Virus record (IMG/VR): IMGVR_UViG_3300036981_000377
Span: 36,407-100,406 of that record
DNA length: 64,000 nucleotides
Direction: 5' to 3' (one strand)
Source of the DNA: a virus
Shown: one piece after another, positions 8,226 to 15,566 of the stretch
Numbering within the stretch: the first letter of the stretch is position 1
Layout: each line of letters opens with the position of its first letter
Program-made: the position numbers and the translations under genes
Notes under the pieces: model-generated
The model's input: the letters and a program-made list of their open reading frames with translations, nothing else
Told to the model about the DNA's origin: nothing
Databases searched by the model: none

Positions 8226-9105
8226 TATGTAACCTCAAACTGTTTCGGGCGTGCATGACAGCTGCGACTAGCTCAGCGTAACCAATTAACATTCCGCGGG
8301 GGTATTCGACAAATAAGCCAAATACATTCATAACAGCTTTGAAGTCAGTGGCTTTTGCTGATTGCAAAAAAATAGCGGAAGATTTTTTGGCTCGATTTAC
8401 TGGCCGTTTAGCTTTCGGCCTGGTAATAAATAATTGTCTAACCTGTATTTCACAACCCGTGTCCGCAGGGTTGAGCACTACTCGCCACATTGAGCCAAAC
8501 GTATCTGTACCTAATTTACGGCTAATTTTTTTATAGTTTGCAATCTCCCGCTGCAAAGCTGCGTGGATAACTTTAGCGTTAGCCAGCATGTGTGGTTTGT
8601 CCCAGCCAGCACCTTCAAAATTAGTCGTTTTAATTACGTAGGTTTCAATGCGGCAAGTAACGAGCGCTGTTCGGCTTTGTTTCTGCAGCTGCCGCAAAGA
8701 ACGCGAAACACGCCTGTAAAGCTCTTCAGCCTGCCGAGCAGAACAGAACGGACAGAACCCAAATTTTCCGCAAGGTTTAATGGCTACAGCGTTTGCTGGC
8801 CAATGATACTCTAAGCTTGTTGGCCGGCAGTATAAGCAGCGCGCTACGCTAGCTTTTTGAATACCAGATCCGCTGAACTCAGAACCAGGAGACCAGAGCT
8901 CTCGCAGCACCAGCTCTTTGATGCGCATGAACCAGTTTCTGTGCGCTTGTTTTAAACGCCGAACTATCGTTGGCGAATGCACGCGCCGCGATTTGATCGC
9001 TTTGTTAGCGGCAGGGATTATGACATACCTGTGCGCAAACAACTGCGAAGCAAACCGCGGCACGCGTGCTATTTGCCACCGGGCAAGCCGGTAGTCTTCA
9101 ATCAT
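8146..9105 (-). CDS. Zinc-finger protein resembling rolling-circle Rep, HUH motif not evident
   Basis: 319 residues and strongly basic. Two cysteine pairs (CLYC at about 90, CPFC at about 118, followed by SARQAEELYRRV) resemble the zinc-binding region before the HUH domain of rolling-circle replication proteins. At the place where a Rep would show hydrophobic-HxH-hydrophobic, this protein has GCEIQVRQLFI, so the metal-binding histidines appear to be missing. The C-terminus (EYPRGMLIGYAELVAAVMHAR) also fits the Rep pattern loosely. If related it is probably a non-catalytic descendant. It is coupled to the small membrane gene upstream (4-base overlap) and overlaps the next gene by 80 bases. Confidence 0.55.
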   Translation of the reverse strand: MIEDYRLARWQIARVPRFASQLFAHRYVIIPAANKAIKSRRVHSPTIVRRLKQAHRNWFMRIKELVLRELWSPGSEFSGSGIQKASVARCLYCRPTSLEYHWPANAVAIKPCGKFGFCPFCSARQAEELYRRVSRSLRQLQKQSRTALVTCRIETYVIKTTNFEGAGWDKPHMLANAKVIHAALQREIANYKKISRKLGTDTFGSMWRVVLNPADTGCEIQVRQLFITRPKAKRPVNRAKKSSAIFLQSAKATDFKAVMNVFGLFVEYPRGMLIGYAELVAAVMHARNSLRLHNATGCAYRRSRIEKPEKEQRFLPDVP

Positions 9106-9368
9106 CGATTCTGCTGAGCTTGATGAAACTTGAGGATAGCGTTTGTGGCTTCTTGAGTTTCAGCCTGATTATAACCTTCTTGACGTAAACGCCCTTCGAC
9201 ATAACGTCTCTCGGGTGTTCCGCTCATCGTCGTCGTCGAACCCGTGCTCGTATAGCTCGAGGAACTCGTGCTGCTCTGGCCGCCGGAAAAAAGCTGCATA
9301 ATGAATGCCATCGCGAACACGAGACCAATGATCACCCACATTCCGTTCGTATTTTGTTTTTGAGTCAT
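9102..9368 (-). CDS. 88-residue membrane protein with Ser/Thr-rich linker
   Basis: The ATG at 9368 (MTQKQNTNGMW) follows an AAAGGG site; a longer reading from 9458 is unsupported. One transmembrane helix (WVIIGLVFAMAFIMQLF, residues about 11-27) is followed by a Ser/Thr-rich stretch and a charged helical tail (RRYVEGRLRQEGYNQAE). About 200 bases are shared in another frame with 9169-9480. Single-pass topology and overlapping partner recall lysis spanin pairs, but neither has a lipobox, so that is not claimed. Confidence 0.6.
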   Translation of the reverse strand: MTQKQNTNGMWVIIGLVFAMAFIMQLFSGGQSSTSSSSYTSTGSTTTMSGTPERRYVEGRLRQEGYNQAETQEATNAILKFHQAQQNR

Positions 9369-9480
9369 TCCACGCCCTTTCAATTCGAGTAAGTAACCAA
9401 ACAAACCACGCAAGTACAAACAACATCCCGTGAAATAACTCCGCGGGTAACTCGTCAAAGCTCACTAACGTCTCGGCCAT
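9169..9480 (-). CDS. 103-residue membrane protein nested with the 9102-9368 gene
   Basis: A very good ribosome site (AAGGAG, 5 bases before ATG 9480) supports translation. Residues 14-32 are hydrophobic and aromatic (LFHGMLFVLAWFVWLLTRI), a likely membrane helix. The remainder is charged and Arg-rich and overlaps the next gene in another frame, so its composition may be constrained by that gene. It begins inside the end of 9455-10006. Function unknown. Confidence 0.5.
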   Translation of the reverse strand: MAETLVSFDELPAELFHGMLFVLAWFVWLLTRIERAWNDSKTKYERNVGDHWSRVRDGIHYAAFFRRPEQHEFLELYEHGFDDDDERNTRETLCRRAFTSRRL

Positions 9481-10006
9481 TGGCGCTCCTTTGCCTGTTT
9501 TCGCAAATAGCGTTTACAGCCTTGGTTAACTCAGGTATACGCTCACTCTCTTCAAACGTGCCGTCGCCGACTGTGTTTGACATATAAATCGTCTCATCAC
9601 CGCAATCTGGAACGTCAGCGCGAAAGATGCCGTGACGCAGCCTAAGATAACCAATCTTTTTAGCGCTGACTTCATCAAAGACGTCGTACTGCTCCGGGCA
9701 CGCCGAGCACGTGCAAATCAGCCGGCAGCCATGAATTACGATGTCGTTAGGGGAAGTCGTGTAGCCGTGATAAGGTTGCGCCTGCAAACGCAACAACTGC
9801 TCAGCACGCTCTGCTGCTATAGCCCGTACCCTTTTTTGCACTACCTCGCGGCTAACTTTGTACTCGCCGCACCATTCTGTAGGCATCGTTGTTGGAAAAT
9901 TACCGTTCTTTGGCGGATAGCGCCGACAAACAGCTATGCCGACAATTTTTGCGTGATACATACAATTGCCGCAAGATTCTTTGTGTTCTTCTAACAGACC
10001 GCTCAT
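9455..10006 (-). CDS. Cysteine-cluster protein, possible metal binding
   Basis: 183 residues. The N-terminal 50 residues contain CGNCMYH ... CRRYPPK ... PTEWCGEYK, a CxxC-C-WCGE(Y/F) pattern that recurs in small phage and bacterial proteins and is likely to bind zinc or an iron-sulfur cluster. A helical Arg/Glu-rich middle follows, then a second cysteine group (CRLICTCSACPEQYDVFDE, about 93-111). Soluble. It is followed with overlap by two small membrane proteins. Exact function unknown. Confidence 0.7.
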   Translation of the reverse strand: MSGLLEEHKESCGNCMYHAKIVGIAVCRRYPPKNGNFPTTMPTEWCGEYKVSREVVQKRVRAIAAERAEQLLRLQAQPYHGYTTSPNDIVIHGCRLICTCSACPEQYDVFDEVSAKKIGYLRLRHGIFRADVPDCGDETIYMSNTVGDGTFEESERIPELTKAVNAICENRQRSANGRDVSEL

Positions 10007-10049
10007 GTGTTTAGTTCCTGTGGTTTTTACTTTTAGGTTATTTAACGCG

Positions 10050-10385
10050 TTACAAATTTGCAGGAGACACTACGAGCTTTTTGCCCAACGAGTATTTGCG
10101 CGCGTTGGTGTCAGCGCCGTGGCCCCGCCGTTGCGCTTTGCTCTTGCTCCATTTCTTTCGGAGCTGGCCGGCTATAGCCGTAACGGCAGTTTCGTCAGGG
10201 TCAGGCGGGACGTTACTGCGAGAGTGCGTCGCGCATTTTTTCTTCGGGAGCTTATGAAGCTTAGCCAGCCGGTCTAAGCTTGCGCGAGAGATTTTAAGGG
10301 CTTGACTAATTTCACCCCGGGTTAAAGAAGTAGCCCAAATACGCTGCAGGGCCGGGACAGAAACAAGCGTGGCTAATTTACGCAT
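10050..10385 (-). CDS. Small basic helix-turn-helix protein
   Basis: 111 residues and very basic. Residues about 10-48 (VPALQRIWATSLTRGEISQAL ... SLDRLAKLHKLPKKK) fit a helix-turn-helix resembling the GcrA/sigma-region-4 type, with L-xx-G-E-I-S-Q-A-L as the first helix and turn. The rest is a Lys/Arg-rich tail that could contact DNA non-specifically. Likely a phage transcription regulator or nucleoid-type protein; which genes it controls is not visible. Confidence 0.65.
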   Translation of the reverse strand: MRKLATLVSVPALQRIWATSLTRGEISQALKISRASLDRLAKLHKLPKKKCATHSRSNVPPDPDETAVTAIAGQLRKKWSKSKAQRRGHGADTNARKYSLGKKLVVSPANL

Positions 10386-10419
10386 AATGCAAAAAACAAC
10401 GTCCTTATTTTAGGGATTA

Positions 10420-10764
10420 TCAGTCAACTTTCTTTTTAGCTTTTACAGCGGGCTTCTTGCGCTTCTTTTTTGCTAATTTTTTTACGCTAGTTGTAACGTC
10501 TAGCGCTTCTTTGTACGACGAAGACGTATCAATATGGCTATCATCGCGTACTTCACGCCAAAGTTGATCAAAATTTGCGCGCGTAGTTAAGAGCTCGTTT
10601 TCTAGCTCGCGTACAAACGTGAACAACGCGCTAGTAAAACGCGAATGCACGTCGCCGCTAGACTGCAACCCTTCAACCATAAGCTCGAGCATCTCATTAA
10701 AGTCTGCGAGCTTACAGAGCTGTGAGTCTAGGTCATTCAGCCTGTCCCAGTGTTTCATTGTCAT
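10420..10764 (-). CDS. Helical protein with lysine-rich tail
   Basis: 114 residues from the ATG at 10764, selected because AAGGAG sits 6 bases before it. The body is helical with heptad-like spacing (LDSQLCKLADFNEMLELMVEG) and the last 25 residues are dominated by lysine (KKLAKKKRKKPAVKAKKK), typical of a nucleic-acid-binding tail. Its start lies within the end of the SEC-C gene. Function unknown. Confidence 0.65.
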   Translation of the reverse strand: MTMKHWDRLNDLDSQLCKLADFNEMLELMVEGLQSSGDVHSRFTSALFTFVRELENELLTTRANFDQLWREVRDDSHIDTSSSYKEALDVTTSVKKLAKKKRKKPAVKAKKKVD

Positions 10765-11224
10765 TATTTGCTCCTTCAAAAGTTGTGTCTTCTAACTCAA
10801 GCAGTTCGTAGCCGAGTTTTTCGCGCTGGTCGTTAATGCGCTCTAAAAGTAACGCCGCAGCTAACTCAAAATTATCAACTTCAATAAACGGCAGAGTTTC
10901 TTGCAAGTGCTTAAGCTTTGTCGGGCCTACGCCTGCAATACGAATTTCATTCGGTCCCTGCTCTGTAAACAACTCCAGGCGCGCAATGTTTGCCGCAATG
11001 TAATTTTTCGTAAAAACAAGAATGCGCCCTTGCTTGTCTACAAAAAAAGCTGTGTTCTTTTCGTTTGTAATAACCCAACGAATAGCGTCTTCGCCGGGGT
11101 CTGTGTAGTGCTTAACTTTTGGCACGATACGGGAGCTAGGTCCGCGCCCGTGACACCGCTTGAATTTATCCCCAGAACCGCACGGGCAGCCCTCGTTGCG
11201 CCCAATCCTGTTACGAATAGCCAT
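10733..11224 (-). CDS. SEC-C zinc-motif protein
   Basis: 163 residues. Residues 8-26 are the SEC-C signature: GRNEGCPCGSGDKFKRCHG, with the CxC...C-H ligands intact, the module used by SecA and many stand-alone proteins to bind zinc and partners. A compact alpha/beta middle follows (AIRWVITNEKNTAFFVDKQGRILVF) and then an acidic helical tail. In phages, SEC-C proteins are usually of unknown role; binding to SecB or ribosomes is known only for SecA. The end of the gene overlaps the following small gene. Confidence 0.85.
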   Translation of the reverse strand: MAIRNRIGRNEGCPCGSGDKFKRCHGRGPSSRIVPKVKHYTDPGEDAIRWVITNEKNTAFFVDKQGRILVFTKNYIAANIARLELFTEQGPNEIRIAGVGPTKLKHLQETLPFIEVDNFELAAALLLERINDQREKLGYELLELEDTTFEGANNDNETLGQAE

Positions 11225-11284
11225 ATGCCCTCCTTGCGAAAATGCGAGAGGCGCTAAGTGTACGCGAAACTAAGATTTAAGCAA

Positions 11285-11797
11285 CTATTTTTTGGCTTTT
11301 GAAGACGCCGACCGGCGAGATCGCGCTGCCGTGCCTTTGCGCCTGCTGTTAACCGGGGAATACGGCACTCCGGCCGTTTTGCACAGCACGTACCAACACG
11401 ACGGGCCAGCGCACGTTTCCCACCAATCTGCGGCTAATCGAAAAACCGTTTCTTTTTCGGCAAGGTCGTTAAATGTGCGGCGCAGGCTCCAGAGATTTTT
11501 ACCCTCAAGCTCGACAGAAAAGAAACCGCAGTCTCTGACTTTGAGCGCAACACGCAATGGTGCAGAAAACGAGATATAAAACGAAAAAGGCGCTTTGCTG
11601 TAGCTGGGCTGGTGCCCCTCGCAGCTGTACGAGGTTTTTGCGCCAAGCTGCTCAAGCATGAGCACGAAATAGTTTACGCCGGGGTCAATCGGGCCTGTGT
11701 AGGTCTTGCAGGGCGACGTGCGGTCTAGCTCTAACCGACAGGCGATATCCCAAATGTTTTCTGCAGAAGTAGCAGCTGAGCTTTTAGCAGCAGCCAT
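11285..11797 (-). CDS. Unknown 170-residue protein with basic tail
   Basis: The start at 11797 (MAAAKSSAATSAENIW) has a GGAG 9 bases upstream. The middle (FVLMLEQLGAKTSYSCEGHQ) contains SCEGH, a motif seen in small phage and bacterial proteins where a conserved Cys and His lie near a substrate loop. The segment FSFYISFSAPLRVALKV is beta-like, and WWETCAGPSCWYVLC adds three more cysteines. The last 20 residues are Arg/Lys/Ser rich. Soluble. The function is not recognised. Confidence 0.7.
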   Translation of the reverse strand: MAAAKSSAATSAENIWDIACRLELDRTSPCKTYTGPIDPGVNYFVLMLEQLGAKTSYSCEGHQPSYSKAPFSFYISFSAPLRVALKVRDCGFFSVELEGKNLWSLRRTFNDLAEKETVFRLAADWWETCAGPSCWYVLCKTAGVPYSPVNSRRKGTAARSRRSASSKAKK

Positions 11798-12001
11798 AGC
11801 GAATAGCTCCAGTAAGATTTGGACGAAAGACAGCACCCGGACTTAGGGTGCTTAGGGTGGTGCTTGGGAAAAAACGCAGAATGAGCGAGGCTAACTCTAG
11901 CGCTATCAACCCTTTAGCGCGATTACCTTACGAAAAAGTCATGCAACTTGCGTATATCTTTCTTACGAAAGCTAAGAAGATTAAGGATTTACTCATTCCA
12001 C

Positions 12002-12036
12002 GTGTGAGAAGGCGCACAATACGCCTTCTCTCACAC
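12002..12036 (-). terminator. Stem-loop downstream of 12117-12731
   Basis: GTGTGAG...CTCACAC inverted repeat of 13 paired bases with a 2-base bulge and a 7-base loop. On the minus strand a six-T run (complement of 12039-12045 region) comes before it, not after, so it may be a processing or stabilising hairpin working with the next one. Confidence 0.5.
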
Positions 12037-12054
12037 ACAAAAAACTACATAGGC

Positions 12055-12084
12055 GCAGAGGGAGCAGTTGCCTGCCCCCTCTGC
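12055..12084 (-). terminator. Strong hairpin with GCAA tetraloop, likely terminator
   Basis: On the minus strand the arms GCAGAGGGGGCAG and CTGCTCCCTCTGC pair over 13 positions with one G-U wobble and close a GCAA tetraloop of the stable GNRA class. A T6 run follows about 10 bases later. It lies 33 bases past the stop of the 12117-12731 gene and probably ends that transcript. Confidence 0.65.
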
Positions 12085-12116
12085 TTTACCTACGCTGCCA
12101 CGCTCACACCGAACGG

Positions 12117-12731
12117 TCAGTCAAACACGCGCCGAACGCGCATGTTTGCGTCTATTGTGCGCTGAAACACGATTCGATACGAACCCGGACAAAGATTCCA
12201 ATTTCCGTGCTCCGGGTGCGAAATCACGCCTGGGTTCTTGAGCACGATAATTGGGCCAGAAAGCGCAAGAGAGTTAGTTACTTTATCCCCAAGTCCACGA
12301 GAGACCGAACCCCACCGATTTGCGTCAGTGTCATTTTCGCCTGTAATATTTTGCACGTAGGTTTGAATTTGAGCGTTAAACTTTGCTTCAAGATCAAAGA
12401 AATCGTCTGACCTTTCTGCGTCTTCATCATCGATAAAGCGCGAAGCATTGCACGTATAGACTTCAATGCCTGCTGAATTTTCGAGCATGTGCCTCGAGCC
12501 TTTTGTGTTCCCCGGCGCAAGCTGGACTGGAAATTCAGGATTATTCAGTCGCGTATAGAACACAGGCGTCGAGGTTACGGGCTCGATCAGTTGGATATAG
12601 ACGTCACCTTGGCGAACAGTATCGCCAATATTAGCTGCTTCTGGAAAATTCTGATCTCCGTCGTTGACGATCTTCTCGACCGCCTCCTCGACTTGCTTTA
12701 CCGCCTTCGCAACGTTAAGAGTAGCACTCAT
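12117..12731 (-). CDS. Conserved partner protein of DUF6745 (RQGDV...HPEHG...QR family)
   Basis: 204 residues. Visible pattern: VRQGDVYIQLIE (about 39-50), GSRHMLE (about 79-85), VISHPEHGNWNLCPGSYRI (about 169-187) and QRTIDANMRVRRVFD at the C-terminus. I recall this set of blocks from a family of unknown function that usually sits directly beside DUF6745 proteins in bacteria, as it does here. Probably a small beta fold. It is downstream of DUF6745 by 91 bases and ends before a terminator pair. Confidence 0.8.
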   Translation of the reverse strand: MSATLNVAKAVKQVEEAVEKIVNDGDQNFPEAANIGDTVRQGDVYIQLIEPVTSTPVFYTRLNNPEFPVQLAPGNTKGSRHMLENSAGIEVYTCNASRFIDDEDAERSDDFFDLEAKFNAQIQTYVQNITGENDTDANRWGSVSRGLGDKVTNSLALSGPIIVLKNPGVISHPEHGNWNLCPGSYRIVFQRTIDANMRVRRVFD

Positions 12732-12822
12732 GGTTGTGAGCCCTTGTAAAAGTTAAAACTAGTAAGTCAACGCGCACGAACTCGAGCTTGATCGCTCGTT
12801 TATTTTTGATAGAGTTAGCGTC

Positions 12823-14151
12823 TTACGACGCGCCGACAATGTTTAGCGCATTTACGGCATAAGGCAGATGGTCACAAACTGCGCCGTTTGCTAGCCAGCT
12901 TTGTGCTGCTTCGCACGTATTAATCGGCGCAATATTGTCAGGATTAAATCTGCTCTCAGGCAGAATTTCCGGTATAGCAATAAAGTATTTACGCCCTGTA
13001 GACCGGCACGATAAGACCATGCGTAGTGGCTCGCGCCCAAATGCTGCCTTTGTTTTACGCGGAGCAATCAATACTTCTACGGTATTATCTACCCAATTTT
13101 CGCGCGAGTCTAAGACTACAGCACCAGAGTCGTGTAGGTACTTGCCCCAGCCATACCGGTCGATGGCAACACGGCGATTCTCTTCGTTATCGATCTCTTG
13201 GATTTCTTTTGGCTTAAGCGTTTCAGGCGCCATAATAATTTTTTCGCCGTGCTTGGCGAGATAGTGCCCTTCAAAGAACCAGACTGCTTTGCCGTCTGCC
13301 CACTGCACGGCTGGTCCAGATTCATTATGCAGGTTGTCGTCTGCGTCTAGCCGCATTACCGGGCGCTTGCCAAGAATTAAATAAGCGTCCCTGAATTGCA
13401 TAACTGCTGGCGTGTAGTGAAAGATCTCTTGATATTTGATGATCTCAGGATCTTTGCAGTTAAGCATCTTAGCTACGATCTCAGCGTGCACGGCGTCAAA
13501 CCAATGCTGCTGCGGTTGAAACTCGCCGGCTTCTAGGTCTTCTGTGAAGTTCGACACAGCGCCGCTTAACGTAATTTGCGCGCGCTCAACCAGCCTAGAA
13601 TTCCGGTAACTTAGCTTGTACGCAAGTTTTTCGTATTCGTTCACGTCCGGGGCGCCGGTAGCTGGCATCGAAATAAACAAATTGTAAAGATCGCTAAGCG
13701 TGCAAAGCGCTATTGCTGCGGTGTTGTCTCGCCCCGAACTGCTTCGCCAGCGTCTGGCCGGAATAGCACTTCCTTTGGTTTTTTGGGTAAGTTTATGCAG
13801 GTGTTGCTGCATCATATTATCCATCAAATTGTTTTTCATGTGCCGAGACCAATAGTTGCCGTTAACAATGTCTCGCATACCGCCGCACTTTTGGACGTTT
13901 GCCGCAAACGCCGAATCAATGCCGAGATAGTCGCAGTACTCTTTAGCTGAACTTTTGGCTATCCGGCCCCGAATGATTGCCTGCGCAATGTAGAACTGCA
14001 GCGGCGAATCCACAGCAAATACTTTGATTTTCTTATTTTTGCCAATGAGCAATTTCTTGGCTGCGTCAACATCTACAGCAGTGTCATGCAGAATTGTATT
14101 TTGCCACCGCGCTACAACTTCGGAAATGATCCGTTGAAACTTCTTGCTCAT
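12823..14151 (-). CDS. DUF6745 family protein
   Basis: 442 residues. The N-terminal 250 residues are helical (includes GIDSAFAANVQKCG and FQPQQHWFDA). The C-terminal half shows the DUF6745 hallmarks: LDADDNLHNESGPAVQWADG (near 285), the EENRRVAIDRYGWGKYLHDS segment (near 340) and a final KYFIAIPEILPESR block. The family is widespread, unstudied and paired with the RQGDV-type protein that follows here. The role is unknown; the pairing suggests a two-component toxin, defence or surface function but nothing in the sequence proves it. Confidence 0.85.
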   Translation of the reverse strand: MSKKFQRIISEVVARWQNTILHDTAVDVDAAKKLLIGKNKKIKVFAVDSPLQFYIAQAIIRGRIAKSSAKEYCDYLGIDSAFAANVQKCGGMRDIVNGNYWSRHMKNNLMDNMMQQHLHKLTQKTKGSAIPARRWRSSSGRDNTAAIALCTLSDLYNLFISMPATGAPDVNEYEKLAYKLSYRNSRLVERAQITLSGAVSNFTEDLEAGEFQPQQHWFDAVHAEIVAKMLNCKDPEIIKYQEIFHYTPAVMQFRDAYLILGKRPVMRLDADDNLHNESGPAVQWADGKAVWFFEGHYLAKHGEKIIMAPETLKPKEIQEIDNEENRRVAIDRYGWGKYLHDSGAVVLDSRENWVDNTVEVLIAPRKTKAAFGREPLRMVLSCRSTGRKYFIAIPEILPESRFNPDNIAPINTCEAAQSWLANGAVCDHLPYAVNALNIVGAS

Positions 14152-14160
14152 AAAACCCTT

Positions 14161-14553
14161 TCAGTACTCGCTCTTTAAAAGGATGGTTCGAGTCTGCGCG
14201 CCGTCAACCGGCATGCAGTAAACAGAAAACGTAGAGAGATCAAAATCGGTGTATTCTATTATTTGCTCAATTTCTGGCGGCAGATCTGAGTCAGCTTGGC
14301 ATAAAAGCCTTGCTGTCTTGTCTGGAAATACTTCAAGAGTCCAAAGCTGAAAATCCTGCAAGTTTGGCTTGCTGTTTAGCGTTGGCTGGTAAGATGCAAT
14401 TGCGTCCATAAGCCAGAACGCGCCATGCTTGCCGCCGTTTTCAGCGACGTATAGCGCGCCGTCTGTTAGCACCATTTTTGGGAACAGCGGAGACCACCTG
14501 TGCCAAGCTTCTGTTCCTGTAAATCCTGAAAGCTCTTTTACGTCAATTGGCAT
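14161..14553 (-). CDS. DUF6876 family protein
   Basis: 130 residues. The characteristic blocks are LSGFTGTEAWHRW at the N-terminus, LTDGALYVAENGG followed by AFWLMDAIASYQP in the middle, and QLWTLEVFPD, then EYTDFDLSTFSVY near the end, finishing in LLKSEY. The family occurs on plasmids, phages and chromosomes with no known function. Starts 9 bases after nothing else of note and is followed by the DUF6745 gene within 10 bases, so the two are probably one operon. Confidence 0.85.
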   Translation of the reverse strand: MPIDVKELSGFTGTEAWHRWSPLFPKMVLTDGALYVAENGGKHGAFWLMDAIASYQPTLNSKPNLQDFQLWTLEVFPDKTARLLCQADSDLPPEIEQIIEYTDFDLSTFSVYCMPVDGAQTRTILLKSEY

Positions 14554-14597
14554 GTTATGTCTTTCTGATAGACAGGCTATAAGTATTAAAACGCGTA

Positions 14598-15017
14598 TTA
14601 ATCCAGAAAATCATTTGGGTCATTTGGATCTGCTGTTTTTTCTGTTTCGCACTTGTAGCAGATTAGCCCCATCTTGCTTCCGCGAAGGTCGCCAAGCTCG
14701 CACATGTCGCCGCAGTAGTGGCATTGATATGTGCACGGCGCTTCGTCGTCTTCTCGCTTGTTGTCCCAGTAGCGCTGCAGCTCTTCTGCTATCGTATTAG
14801 CTGGCGCGTAATAGTCGTCAGCATTTGCTACGTGCGCAATTTCTCCGTTAACTTTCATTAAATTAACGAATTCTGCAAACTCTGCGTCTTCAATCTCAAT
14901 AATCGATTTTAATACAGTACGCAGCCGGGCTTGCTCAGGAGCTGGAAACTCTTTCTTAAGTTTTTCCCATAAGCGGCCTATCTTTTGCATAAATCGAATG
15001 TTGCTAAATTGGCTCAT
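14598..15017 (-). CDS. Helical protein with C-terminal zinc ribbon
   Basis: 139 residues. Residues 1-90 are helical. Residues about 95-130 contain CHYCGDMCELGDL followed by LICYKCE, a four-cysteine zinc-ribbon pattern (CxxC...CxxC) with an extra Cys. The C-terminus is acidic (DPNDPNDFLD). Zinc ribbons of this kind usually mediate protein or nucleic-acid contacts. No family recognised. Confidence 0.7.
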   Translation of the reverse strand: MSQFSNIRFMQKIGRLWEKLKKEFPAPEQARLRTVLKSIIEIEDAEFAEFVNLMKVNGEIAHVANADDYYAPANTIAEELQRYWDNKREDDEAPCTYQCHYCGDMCELGDLRGSKMGLICYKCETEKTADPNDPNDFLD

Positions 15018-15053
15018 GTTAGCCTTTCTTTTATTTGCGTTGTGATTGTGCTG

Positions 15054-15287
15054 TTACTCGTCTTCGTCAGCCAACATTTCAAATCCGGCTTTAAGCCGCG
15101 TAAATAAAGTCTGGTTACGCCTTGTGGGCACGTCGTCGTACGCTCTTGTGTCAGCTGCTTTCTGTGCGCCGTTGTGTCTTTTAGAGCAGTTATGCCGGCT
15201 TGAAATGCCGTCTATGACCTGAATTGGCCCGCCGCACGAAACACACGACATAACGTAATTGCGGCTTTTGTGTTCTTCGCTAGTCAT
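15054..15287 (-). CDS. 77-residue zinc-binding protein
   Basis: Residues about 13-35 contain CVSCGGPIQVIDG ... HNCSKRH, a CxxC plus C/H arrangement likely to hold zinc; compare the deubiquitinase-type and HNH-type small zinc knuckles. The C-terminus is helical and acidic. It starts 3 bases from the end of the upstream 15291-15566 gene. Function unknown. Confidence 0.65.
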   Translation of the reverse strand: MTSEEHKSRNYVMSCVSCGGPIQVIDGISSRHNCSKRHNGAQKAADTRAYDDVPTRRNQTLFTRLKAGFEMLADEDE

Positions 15288-15290
15288 TTT

Positions 15291-15566
15291 TTATTCCTTT
15301 GTACGTTCGAGCAAACTACGCAGCGTGGCGGCTAATTCAAAACCGTGACTACCGCCACCCATTTCCCAAAACGCTTGCGCCTCGTGTTCTGCCCACCGTA
15401 CCGCATCTCGCTCCGCCTTAGTGAGCCGTAGTTGCGCAATCTCTTTAAGGTAATCTATGTCAGCCTGATCGGCGGCGGAGCGTAGCTCCTCAATCGCCGC
15501 CTGTAATCGCCGCACCTCCGCCGCCAGTAGGTCTAGATCGCGGCAGGTGTCAGGGTCAATTCTCAT
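15291..15566 (-). CDS. Coiled-coil protein with EREAV/TLRSLLERTK module
   Basis: 91 residues from the ATG at 15566, which has GAGGAG 7 bases upstream; the longer frame from 15632 lies in another gene. Residues 5-50 form a coiled coil (LDLLAAEVRRLQAAIEELRS) and the C-terminus is LTKAERDAVRWAEHE ... LAATLRSLLERTKE, the best-preserved copy of the module also seen at 749-1102 and 15810-16082. Function unknown. Confidence 0.75.
   Translation of the reverse strand: MRIDPDTCRDLDLLAAEVRRLQAAIEELRSAADQADIDYLKEIAQLRLTKAERDAVRWAEHEAQAFWEMGGGSHGFELAATLRSLLERTKE

Larger units (their letters stand above)
11798..12116. other. 319-base gene-free spacer with two hairpins
   Basis: No minus-strand gene is supported here. 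The stretch separates the 170-residue gene from the 12117-12731 gene and holds two strong stem-loops near its right end, listed separately. A plus-strand frame from 11881 has no ribosome site, reads through both hairpins and runs into the end of 12117-12731. Promoters for the minus-strand genes below could lie at 11800-11990, but no clear -35/-10 pair stands out. Confidence 0.5.

Noticed and set aside
9102-9480. Rz/Rz1 spanin pair
   Set aside because: Neither protein has a lipobox cysteine, and the second has no periplasmic coiled coil of the expected kind.
11881-12165. Plus-strand frame from MSEANSSAINPLARL
   Set aside because: It lacks a ribosome site, passes through two strong hairpins and overlaps the end of a well-supported minus-strand gene.
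12780-12820. Plus-strand terminator CGAGC/GCTCG followed by TTTATTTTT
   Set aside because: The stem is only 5 bp and no plus-strand gene ends nearby.
12117-14151. Calling the DUF6745 pair a toxin-antitoxin system
   Set aside because: The pairing is conserved as far as I recall, but no toxin or antitoxin fold is visible and sizes are atypical.
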